From Ehretia macrophylla (taxonomy: Eukaryota > Streptophyta > Magnoliopsida > Boraginales > Ehretiaceae): a DNA stretch of 64,000 nt. The DNA is taken from positions 34,952,425-35,016,424 of the forward strand of contig CM075771.1 in the NCBI GenBank assembly GCA_037974665.1, written 5' to 3'. The notes under the pieces were generated by a model. It was given only the letters and a program-made list of their open reading frames with translations, did no database searches and was not told the DNA's origin. Both the position numbers and the translations under genes were made by a program. Shown in pieces: positions 48,096-58,862 of this stretch (positions are counted from its first letter, which is position 1; the number at the start of each line of letters is the position of its first letter).

Positions 48096-49252
48096 ACGTG
48101 GAAAGCAAATTACCTGTGAGACGTGATATTCAGGGCCATTGGTCAATGAAAAGAAGATATAACCTTTCGACGATTGCTCTCTCCCTCCTGTGAAGACCAA
48201 TAAATATGAATGAGGAAAAAAACAAGAAAAGGAGAACGTATTAGTCCTGGAAAACTCCTAACCGGCGTATTTTTTTTAAACGAGGTCCTCGGTAACGTGA
48301 CATGAAGACCCTTTGTTTAGAACAAATTGAATTCTTAATCCAAGTAGACTTACTCAATGACGATGGCTTCTTCCAACAGGGTTTTAGTGCATGGGTTTGT
48401 TCTGTCAAGAGACCAGTAGCAGCACCAACAAGGCTTTGTTTTGAGACTTTCATCACATCATATTGCACACTTGTTGATGCCCCTATATTTTCCTTTATGT
48501 ATAAATGGAAAAAAAAAAAACGTTCTTAGCAAAACACTAGGTAAAAATATTGGCCAATACTTGCTATAAACTGTCGCTAGAGGTCATAATAACATTATGT
48601 TCTTTTGGGTATAATATGCTTAGAAGAAATCTACTAAACCCCACTGTGATACTCGTCGTGTACTTGAGAAGAAAGAAAGATTGTCTGACTTGGTCCTACG
48701 AAAATGTTGAAAATTTTCACCTCTTTCTCCTTTTGAAAAAATTAATTATTAAATTATTAATTTAGAATAATAAACGTGTTTTAATATGGTCAAATATTTT
48801 AACGGCATTTATAAAAATAAATTACTAAATAAATAAAAATATAAAAAGTAACAGCAAAGAGCCACTTGAGACTTGCATACACATTGAAAGTGAAATTAGG
48901 CATAAGGTTTCATTAGGTAATTAGACAGATTGATACAATTGTAGCATTCTCAAGAGAGTTTTAGACAATCAATTTTCTTTTTAAGGAGATAAAATGAATT
49001 CTTTTGGTATTTCTCCCATCTCTAATCTTAGGTGATTCAGCCACAACATTTCCTGGTTTAATAGTATAATAAACAGTATTGTCAAATTCATTAACCATTA
49101 GTATTTTAAACTTTTTTTCTTGCCTTTCAAAAAAATTCTTTTTTTGTACAAACTTCTACACATATATATATAATAAGTTTTTGTCGAACTAGCTAAGTTT
49201 TACTTTGCTTCTTCCAAAACATCACCCTTTAAATCCTAAAAGGGTTTGTCAA

Positions 49253-49322
49253 AGACCCTTTGGTCTAGCGGCATGACACTCGCAATGTTTACGAAATATT
49301 GGGAGTTCGAGTCTCACTTATT
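49253..49322 (+). repeat. tRNA-Pro-like sequence, probably SINE or tRNA relic
   Basis: CCTTTGGTCTAGCGGCATGA followed by CACTCGC closely resembles the 5' half and A-box of plant tRNA-Pro. GGGAGTTCGAGTCTC 20 bases on is a good B-box. The anticodon arm and the acceptor-stem partner are not conserved, so it is not a working tRNA gene. It lies in intron 1 of the broken gene, on the opposite strand. No clear tail or target duplication was seen. Confidence 0.5.
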
Positions 49323-49835
49323 ACATCTATATATATGTATGACCTGCCAAAATTCAAGGTCACTATTCCTATATTATTATCAAAATCATTATTGAAATTA
49401 CTCCATCTTAAATTTTACTACTATTAAGCCTAGCACGTTGAGTCTAATCAATATAAGTTTAGTAGTTGACTCTCTACCATGATCACTAGGCTATTATCAT
49501 ACATAAAAATTCTGGATTTTGGAAGATAAATTGCTTTACATGAAGCATCATAGAAAGCATTATATTTTATACAATTTGAACTATACTTGAATGAAATAAA
49601 CATCTTTTTCCTCAATTATATATCTAGATTGAGATGACAAGCTCTAAAAAAGTTATACTATAAATTTTATAATCATAATAATAAACTAAAATTAACAAAT
49701 AAACAATAAAACTTGTGAATATAAATAACTTACAAAAAGTGGATCAATGTGGTCTCTTTTGATCATATTACCAAGCATTAGAAACATAGAGGCTGTAAGA
49801 AAAGCTGCCATCACATGCCTCAAGTCTATTGTCAT

Positions 49836-52800
49836 ACTTTCTTCCACCTCTAGCACACTTTCTCTTTTACTTAGTATGTAGCATATATAGTCAGGCAAAA
49901 CGATACAGGCTCTGTTTGCTTACAAATTGGGTTAAATAATTCTGTTTATCCTCGTGGGTTGAGTTAGGTTAGATGTTTCCTTGTTAGTAAACCAAAAAAA
50001 AAAACGCATATATAGTGTATTTTCTTTTCTTTCTCCTTTTCTCTCTCTTCATACGCAATGAACGACAACGTAATACCGACTGAAGAAGTAAGTAGAAAAG
50101 AAAACACTAAAACAGCTTAAATTGAGAAGATGACAATGAAGACAGCTTGCACATTGCATGAACACGCTTTGAGAGAAAATCCAAGAAGAATATCAGACTT
50201 TTCTCCATAAAAGCTTCCAGCTTTTTATACGTAACGCTAAGTGTGGTATTGTTTATTGGAAGATTCATAGTTGTCAGGGAAATGATAGTATCACCCGGCA
50301 AGTCAATCCAATTTCTAGTTGTCCATAGAGAGTCAATCCAATCTCTGCTTTCATATGTATGACGTATGGGACTCTTCAATCAATCCGAACTGATGAACTT
50401 ATATGTGTAAGTTTTACCTATTATGTGAGAGACTAATTTATCAGTTTGAACTGATTGAAGTTTCCATGTCGTATAACCTTAGGACTAAGAGAAGAGTAAT
50501 AAAAGGAAAACACAATAAATAATAGATTGATAAAAAAAAAAACAAAAATTACACTGAAAAATTAACTTTGTGGTTGTTTTGAATGATGATTTTTTTTTTT
50601 TTTGAAAGATATTAAATTCTAGTTTAGACAAATGTCTTGTAAAAATTAAAAGCAAAGTAAGTATGTTTTAAATGATTAAATCTCTAGCAAGGTTGAAGAT
50701 TATATATTCAACACTCGCATAGAGTTGTTGCGTCTTTATTTATCTTATGAGTGTATGACTCCAATGCAATTGTTCATCTATTTGCTAAAAAAAAGATTAT
50801 TTGAGAAACACAATATTTTTTCCATTTGCTGAGATTTTCTCAGAATAAATTGAATTGAATTTTTACACTTAACTCTCATTTTCCAAGAATTTCTCAATAA
50901 AAATTCTACTAGATTCTTTTTCTAAAAATATGTTTACTATTAGTGTAGAACTTTTAAAGTTTCTCACTACGTCATTGCATTACTTGGAGATCTCTAGCAA
51001 TGCCCTCGAGTTATAGTTGACAAGATGACGCTTGCCACCTCTTCGATTTCTTTTTTCCTTTTATTACGGGACACCTTGTTTTCGTACAAAATCAAGGGAC
51101 CTTCACAAGGGTGTGATTCATAGTGAGAAACAATAGTTTTAGTTTTTTTCAATTTGATGTGAAGCAGAAAATGTATATACAAAACAAATTTTGGGAAAAA
51201 CATTAATTTTGAATAAAGCCATCTATAATGAATGGAATGTAGATGACTGTATTCTAGTCTAGATCACTACTATTATCTTTGTTTTGGTCTTTAACTTGTG
51301 TACATGTCTTGAATATTAATGAAACGCTTGCTTACTTAACAAAAAGAAAAAGGTTTTCTAATCTCCTTCCTTTGTTAATTCAATGAAAGTTAACCACGTT
51401 ATTGGACTTAGTGTTAGCTGAAAGAAAAATCACATTATTTTTCCTAAATCCTTGAGTCAATAACAATATGTTTTTAGCATAAGATTACCTAGTAGTTGTC
51501 ATTGAGATTATTCCATAACATGAAAACTTCAAATTGTCAAAACAATAAATATCATGTTGCTCATATTTATAGCTCATTCATTATATACTTAGTCTCATAT
51601 AACTTATTGAATTGTTTGGTGACCGTAGACGTTGTTGCATATTTCACTTGTGAGTCTATACACTTGAGGCCCATGATTATTTGATACACACATGCACCAT
51701 GATTAATTGATTAACATGATTATTAATGTTAATTGTTGAAAGCACAATTAATTAATGATGTGATGTAAGAGTAATGAATTTAAAAACTGCGTACCAAATT
51801 CAATGCGCAAGAAGTTAACGTGCAATAAGCCACAAATAAGTCGTACGTGGATGGATAACATACGACAAAAGGCATAACTCTGATACCATATTAAATAGTC
51901 TGAGGTTTCATCTTAAAATCAATTGGTGTTAATTAGGTAGAATAACTCATGATCTTATATATTAATTTTGAATATCCTAATTTATTTATGTAGGACAATT
52001 GACTTCTTCAACCAAACATATGCATTCTAAGATCTTCTAAATTTTAGAGCATGAATAGTAATTGAAAATAATATCAGTAAAATGATTTATTTAAGTTTAA
52101 AAAAAAAAAAAAAAAAAAAAGGAAACAGATAAGTATGAGCTCCGTTGACTTGGACATCTTATATTACCATTCTCGACAAAGAGATCTAGTAGTGTTGGGC
52201 TACGATATACTTGGACTAGTCCTTTTAGCTAATTATAAGGGCTTGGGTATGAGTCAAACAATGAGGCCTAATGTATCTGGGAAAAAATGATTAATTTCTA
52301 TCGATGGACACATATATTACGATAATTCTTATTCAAAAATTTAAATTACTAATATAAAATCTCACTTGGGCTTTACTACTAAGGAAGCCATTTCACTCCA
52401 TTAGATTTTTATCCAAATTCGATCAATCAATGCAATTATATTTGGTAATCTACTAATTAGATGACCCAACAGTGAGTGTCCGATTATAAGACTTGAATAT
52501 GATCATATATGGATTAAATATGATGTGTTCTATATATAATCTAATTAGATTTGAGTTGTTTAATTATAATTTCAATAAATTTGCATATAAATGTGTATAT
52601 ATATATATATATATATGAACCATAGATTTTTTTCTCATGCCTCATACTATTAAATTCCAACTACTTCAAGAATTTTCAAGTGTAAGAACAAAAATTTTTC
52701 GTGCTAGAATAAGAAGATGTTTATCTGATGAAATATTGTGAAAACAATTAATACCTTTTTCTTTGAATCCCTGGGATTTTTTGCAATTCATTTATTGTAT

Positions 52801-54099
52801 CAAATTAAATGTTATCTTTAGCATTTGAAGTCTAATAATTTGTTGCCCGCAATTATTATTACTCTAGTCTTAGATTTCTTGGGCTATTGACTAGTGAAAC
52901 TACTGTGTTTTGCAAGCATCAACTAGCCATTATTCACTAGATACATATTTCAAACTTGGCACCTTTTATTAAACTCATATAAACGTGTTTAATTTGAAAA
53001 GGTTAATATACTACAAAAAGGTATTTAAGATTGCTATAAATTTTGCCCAAAAGTTTTGGCTAGTGGTCAAAACCAAGGCTTGAGAATATGAAGTCTCAAA
53101 TTAAATCATTCTCTCCATGATTTCTCGTTCATTCAATTGTATATTAGGTTCTCACACTAAACGTGAGAGGGAAGAGAGGAGAGGCGAGTTCTAAGAGAAA
53201 TCTGAAGCTACACACCCCAATCCAAAACGTGAGTTGTTTTATGATATTTAGTAATTGAATTTTTTACTTGTAAACGTTCTTTCCCACTATATGTGAGTTA
53301 TTGTACAAATTATCACTTCTCTAAAAATGAAAGGTTGGTACAAGTTTTAATATTTCTCATGCTTTAATTATATGTGCTCTAACTACTATATTCTGCTCCA
53401 AATATATTTGGAGGGTAATTTTGCTTCATACTTCTTCACTTTTGATAAGTGTGACTCAGACCCAATTACTTTTCAAAACTTGAGTGTTACAATCCTTTTG
53501 TTAATGATATGCTAGCTTTTTTGTTAATCTTAAAGAGTATAACAGCTATTCAGAAAATTATAGCAGGAAAAAGAAAAAAGAAATGGATGAAAAGAAACCA
53601 AACAAAAGATATTTGCATATTTTTTCTTGTATTCACGATTCATCATCATCTCTCTCCAAGATTACTTCATCTTTCTCAAACAACAATGATTAGTTCTTTC
53701 ATCTCCCTATATCTCTCTCTCGCTCTCGCTTTTATTCTTTTCTTCTATATCTAGCTATGAAATACATTGCCCCAATCATAAACTCTCAAAGCAATAAATA
53801 TGCTTTATACATTAATTGGTACTTCATCATTATTTCTGAAGAATCAGTGTTTTTTTTAAAAGAAAAAGGTAAAGTAAATTCACAACATTGAATAAATCCA
53901 ATAAACAAGAGAATTTGAAAGACACAGAAAGATGATAAGAAGGCAAAAATGAATATTCACATATAAGAACTTTTGGTATTCATTAATTGTCTAGATAGTA
54001 AGGGTACAAATATCTTTTATCAATTTTCTAAATAAAGAACCAATGGATTACAAAAGAAAGGAGTGTAAAAATCATATTTTGCAAAATATGGGATCTGAG

Positions 54100-54130
<31 letters not shown>

Positions 54131-54694
54131 GTGTAAGGGGTTAAAGCAAAAGGGCCAATTTTTCGAATATAACTTATAAATGGACTTCAAATTTGCAAAT
54201 TAATAGAACTCCAAGTTAATTTCATATTCAATTTGTCTCAGGCCATCTATGAAATTCTTCACCTCAAAGGCAACAAACTATCACCTTACTGCATTTAATT
54301 AATATATATTACGGCAACAGTATTCAAAGTTTTTCGACAAACATATATATAAATTTTTTCGTAGCAAAAAAAATATATATATAAATTTTTATAAGACTCA
54401 AATATTCTACCCCCAGGGTAAATTTATAATGATTTTGTATCTAGCCTTTGCCCAATATCATCACACTTTTATGATGTAGAAGTAATTTAGGCTAATACAT
54501 GATTCAACCACATAAATGACACATTTATTTGAGTTATTATAATTGGAAGTTAGAGAAAATAACGTTTGTGACCACAACTCTAAAATGGAATCAGATTAAA
54601 ATTCTTTATCACTTTATAAATTTTTGAATTCGACATATTTCACTTTTATGTTTCACATAAAAATATCAAAAAATATAGTCACTAACATAATAGG
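49836..54694. other. AT-rich intergenic DNA without recognisable genes
   Basis: Only short frames without family resemblance occur. Simple runs include poly(A) near 52099-52121, a TA run near 52596-52614 and a TA run near 54101-54125. A TRIM-like block lies at 51875-52010 and is listed separately. Nothing else is supported. Confidence 0.6.
51875..52010 (-). repeat. LTR-type remnant with primer site, reverse orientation
   Basis: The plus strand reads ACTCTGATACCATATTAAAT, the reverse complement of an LTR end joined to TGGTATCAGAGT, the copia/TRIM-type initiator-methionine tRNA primer site. Downstream, CATCTTAAAATCAATTGGTG is a phrase I recognise as recurrent in plant LTR-like repeats. The second terminal repeat was not found, so this is a fragment. 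The outer boundary is approximate. Confidence 0.4.
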
Positions 54695-55020
54695 TAGGGG
54701 TGTGTATGGGTCGGTTTGGACAGTTTAAACCATATTTTTTGATCTGAACCTATACATTTGGTGGTTTAAAAAAATTAAAATCATAGTCAACCCATACACC
54801 TCTCAGAACCACTCAAATCAAACCAATACATTTGAAAAAACCAAATCATTCAAACCAAGTCAAATCATACATTCGGTTTAACTTATATATAGTTGCATTT
54901 GAATAAAGTAATTGTATTGTAAAAATCTAAAATATAGAGGAGTTACTCATGGTTTCTTTTGATTTTTTTAATGAAAGGGGAGATAGATTGAAAAATATGG
55001 AGGAAAGTGAAAACTTCTTT

Positions 55021-55090
<70 letters not shown>

Positions 55091-55279
55091 GTATATATAT
55101 ATACAAGTCGGTCTGGGTTTATGATTTTGATAGTCAAAACCATAAACCAAACTATGTGGTTAGTTATTATGAAAATTTAAATCATAACCAACCAAACTTT
55201 TAAGAAACCGCCAAAAATGAGTTAATTTGGGTTGAATTAGACGGTTTGAACAGATTAACAGTTTCGCTGCACACCCCTA
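54695..55279. mobile_element. hAT-type MITE (585 bp) with central TA repeat
   Basis: The termini are TAGGGGTGTG and CACACCCCTA, flanked by a perfect 8-bp duplication ATAATAGG (54687-54694 and 55280-55287). The halves form a long imperfect foldback (GGTCGGTTTGGACAGTTTAAA against the GACGGTTTGAACAGATTAAC side). The centre has a TA/TG microsatellite at about 55023-55104. No coding capacity. Termini and an 8-bp duplication of this kind are typical of hAT MITEs. Confidence 0.88.
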
Positions 55280-55420
55280 ATAATAGGGTTCGAATACTCC
55301 AATAAGCTAAGTCCCAACCCTCAAACTCTAGCGGGTAATTTGTCCCTTCAATTTGACGAGGTCATATTAGCAAAAACTTTATAAGCCCTAGTAATTTTTG
55401 CACTAGCTACCCAATAAAAG

Positions 55421-55650
55421 TAGGGATGACAACGGGTCGGTTATCCGCGATTTTTGGCAAAACCGAAACCGAAACCGTTTAGTAAACCGGTTTTTTTAAA
55501 TATCAAAAATCAAAACATATCGGTTTATCCATCGGTTTTGCTTTATAAAATCCAAAACCTAACGGTTTCTCCATCGATTTTTATTATCAATTTTTTATCG
55601 AGCAATTATCCATCGATTTAGAATACAACGGGTACCCGTTGCCATCCCTA
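55421..55650. mobile_element. hAT-type MITE (230 bp)
   Basis: The ends TAGGGATGACAACGGGT and ACCCGTTGCCATCCCTA form an inverted repeat. The flanks AATAAAAG (55413-55420 and 55651-55658) are a perfect 8-bp target duplication. Internally, ACCGAAACCG and CGGTTT repeats give secondary pairing. It sits 141 bp after the previous MITE. No coding capacity. Confidence 0.88.
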
Positions 55651-55865
55651 AATAAAAGAGTACCTGCTACCATCCATAACAAGGTTTTAATTTCTTAAGC
55701 AATAAAGAAAGGGCCACAAACATGCAAACACCTTTACACTATTACTTAGGGTCATTCCTGCAAATATCAATCTTAAGCAATGAAGGGCCCTCGAGGAGTT
55801 GTCTTATAATTAGTAGTTTTTTTTTTTAATCTAAAAGGGTTTCTAGGGGTTGTTTCACCCCTTAA

Positions 55866-56511
55866 GGGCAAGTCCAATAAATTTCCTATTTTTTTCTCCA
55901 TAATAGAAAGTGAAATTAGTGACTATTTATTTTTATAAACTCTCTATTTCAGTTTTATTCTAACAATACTCTCTATTCAAACTCTCTATTTTTGAATTTA
56001 TCATTTACAAATAAAAATAAAATATGATAAATAAATTTAGACTATTTATTTCTGAATTAATTTACAAATAAAAATAAAATATCATAAATGAATTTAGACT
56101 TTCTATTTTTGAATTCATCTACAAATAAGAATAAAATATCATAAATAAATTAAAAATAAAATATCATAAATCCTTATACAATATTCTCATATCACTCCAA
56201 CAATCTTTGAAAGCAATTTTTTATATTTTTGAGAGTAACGAAATAATGACAATACCATTCTTTTGATTTTGACCACAAAAAAAAAAAAGCAAAACAAAAC
56301 AAAAGAAGTGCACCTCCATGGGATCAAGTGGGTCTGTCTACCCACAAAGCGTTTTACGTTTTAGTGAGTCCAGTTTGCTGGCCTGTTGTACAGAGTTGGC
56401 GAGCTATTCAATTTAGCAAAATAAAATAGCTAACTTGTTGGAGCAAGTTTTTTTTGTTTAATTCTCTACTTTGGCTAAAAAGTTAAAGTAATTAATTTGT
56501 TGGACTTGCTC
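55866..56511. mobile_element. Harbinger-like MITE (about 646 bp)
   Basis: The ends GGGCAAGTCCAA and TTGGACTTGCTC are inverted with one mismatch in 12. They are flanked by TAA on both sides (55863-55865 and 56512-56514), as expected for PIF/Harbinger 3-bp duplications. Inside are tandem units of a TTTAGACT...GAATT...ACAAATAAAAATAAAATAT type (55960-56170). No transposase frame. A 3-bp duplication is weak evidence, so confidence is moderate. Confidence 0.6.
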
Positions 56512-56843
56512 TAAATCTCTTTCAATTAACGCTCTGAAGTGTCATGGAGGGTCCGTAATTAATAGCTTTCCTTGTTGCAAAATTTGGCCAGATTCTCACC
56601 AAGTCTATTGAGATATCCGTTAAATACAGACCAATCGAGCTAAAACTAAGTCACACAAATGGGTCCAAAGTCTTTATCATCAATCGTAACATTAAGAAAA
56701 ATTTGGTAAAAGGATTCTATGCATTCAAAGTATAATATGTTTCGCAATTGTCAAAATGGCGGCTCTCATTCATCCAATTCCATTCAAACAAGATAGAAAA
56801 AACTAAGAATGTGTGGTTGAATGAAAATTCGACAAAACATTGT

Positions 56844-57075
56844 GGTCCTAGACTAAAACCGTGGCTCCATCCTGACACGTGGGTTCATGTACTAAATTAA
56901 GGGCGTGGGGTCTACAGATATTTTAAAATATTTTTTTATTATTAAACTTAACTAAAAATTTTACAAAACGTTTAAAACGTTCAATGTCTCAAATTAAAAC
57001 TGTGAGTCCCACCATGTCATGTGGGTTCACGCTCCATATTAATGGTCTGGGGCCCATGGATTTTTTAAACATTTC
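56844..57075. repeat. Diverged direct repeat (about 85 bp x 2)
   Basis: CGTGGCTCCATCCTGACACG at 56870 and GTGAGTCCCACCATGTCATG at 57001 begin related blocks. Both continue with TGGGTTCA, TTAA, a GGGC-TGGGG core and TTTTAAA. They are separated by an AT-rich spacer. Origin unknown; possibly the two ends of a small element. Confidence 0.45.
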
Positions 57076-58862
57076 CCAGATAAAGATTTCAACAAAAAAA
57101 AAAAAAAACTATATAAAGATCCGCTAAGATTTTCTTCTCACATAAAATATCTCTAATATAATTACATTTTCGATGATAAAGCAAGGGTTTTGCTCTCATA
57201 TGAGGAAAAAAGGAATAGAGAAAATTTTCCACATTGACATAATGAATGAGAGTAGCCTCCATGGCGAATGACCGTACCTATCTTCGTCCACCCATTAAAG
57301 AAAAGAAATTTGATGCAACTCGAGTTTGTCGCACCTTTTGAAAAATTGATACGGTTTGTTACTTTGTCCTTTTCTACTTGATAGATCCATTATTTCATTT
57401 CTCTTATAAATGCATCGAGACATTACCCACTAGGGAGGCTGCACGTGGTGCGCATATTGGTTGAAATTAAGTACCTAAATAATTATTATTAATTTTTAGA
57501 CTGTAGAGGTTTTTAAATTATTAAGAGCATAATATACAGCTAGTACAATCAAGTTGTATTTTTTCTTTCTTTTAATTGATGTTGTTTTACTTTGATCTTT
57601 ATAGAATTGCTTGTAATGATCCTAAATTAATCATGGTGCTTGTTATACCAAATCACAAATTACATGTTTTCAATGATGAGAAAAGAAAAAAAAAATAACC
57701 AAGTGTAATTTAATATAAAGTCAAAGAAAGTGGAGATTTGAGCGACGACCTTGAAGTTAGCACGTTTTTATAATTGGCTTTGATATCCACAAATTTGGTT
57801 TTCCCGTTAGATGTTTACTTTGGATTTCTTGGAAATTCAATGGTGACTAATGTCCAACACCATTGGCAGCTCATTCATATCCAATTCACGTATTAAAAAA
57901 GAGTATTCTGTGTGTGTTAGGGTACGGAAAATGTTTGCCATCCAACCAAAACCGCTCTTACATTGTGCAACGTCTCATATCACATCAAATTTGTAAAATT
58001 ATGCTAATGTAACATCTCGTATCACATCAAATTTATAAAAATATATGTTTAGTTTATAATGAATTGAGTTCACTTTTATTGTCAACACAGACTTAAACAT
58101 TTTGATCAAATTGATTAAGTTCAATGTATTTAGCTTGAGTCATTACAAGTGGTAATAAAGGAGGCTACCAAATGAAAGTGTGGGCTCACTCCACTACATG
58201 GTGATCCTAGCAACAATCGTTAGTACGTACATGAGCATTTTGACTACTTATCATTCTCACTCGAAAGCCAAAACGAACACACTTGCTACCCACAATACTA
58301 GATTCAATATCAGACATACTAATAGTTTGCCCTGAGTTATTACACATAGTAAGTTTCATATGCATATTGAGCCCACCAATATAATACGATCTGACAGGTC
58401 CAATTGCGGGACCCAAGTGTTCCGTATTAGGATAGCAATATACGATTCATACTTTTATCATTCTTCAATATTGTAATGAATGGAACAAAAAGCAAATGGG
58501 CTTAATCCAACACTAAATTATAACCAGGTCGACCACCATTCACGGACAACCTTGTCTGGCAGCTGAAAAACCGAGGGGTTGACTTTGGAGATAGTGGGTA
58601 ATGTCAGTACGCAATATACGGCTATATGTACTTACTTGCCTCGTCGTCATGCCCCCTCAGTACTCATCCGTACATCAACATATATTTTGTGGTCTTTCTT
58701 CTCTTCTTCACAACACACAAACCAAAACTTTTTTTTACATAACAACCTCAACTCAAAACTCCTCCCTTCTCTCTTCACCTTCCTTAAACGCACGAACCAT
58801 ATTGTCTCTGCAAATCTTTGTATTTACGTGATTTTTTTTATTTTTTTTTTGTGTGTGTAAAG
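57076..58862 (+). promoter_or_regulatory. Upstream region of the PIRL gene
   Basis: No gene seen. The last 200 bases before the start codon are C/T-rich (CTTCTCTTCTTCACAACACA), as is common in plant 5' leaders. GTGTGTGTAAAG leads directly into the start codon at 58863. A direct repeat lies at about 57968-58042 (GTCTCATATCACATCAAATT and CTCGTATCACATCAAATT). No clear TATA box could be fixed. Confidence 0.4.

Larger units (their letters stand above)
45715..49835 (-). pseudogene. O-fucosyltransferase / MANNAN SYNTHESIS-RELATED-like gene, broken
   Basis: Exons on the minus strand: 49835-49734, 48482-48354, 48187-48114, 47924-47839, 47285-46700 and 45979-45715. Seen: MTIDLRHVMAAFLTASMFLM start (a membrane anchor), ALKPCWKKP, FFSLTNGPEYHVSQ, VANAVVVARHLGATLVLPDI, FLKRIGFERDTTIYLTQSGW, and the family's KKNH...CHC-type C-terminus. 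The family (DUF246/GT106-like, Golgi) acts in cell-wall polysaccharide synthesis. Breaks: an extra base near 47125, a lost base near 46900 giving TAA after FIAVD, and about two lost bases near 45900. Exons 1 and 2 also do not share phase, so a small exon may be missing. These make a functional product unlikely. Family assignment is firm; the exact subfamily is less so. Confidence 0.78.

Noticed and set aside
50107-50379. 90-codon minus-strand frame
   Set aside because: No recognisable motif, low-complexity surroundings, and no sign of splicing or family match.
53509-53754. 81-codon plus-strand frame with a hydrophobic tail
   Set aside because: AT-rich chance frame with no family likeness or supporting signals.
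54943-55203. Frames of repeated Ile-Tyr on both strands
   Set aside because: Direct translation of the TA microsatellite inside a MITE.
58579-58860. Frame just upstream of PIRL as a separate short gene
   Set aside because: It overlaps the C/T-rich leader of PIRL and shows no conserved content.
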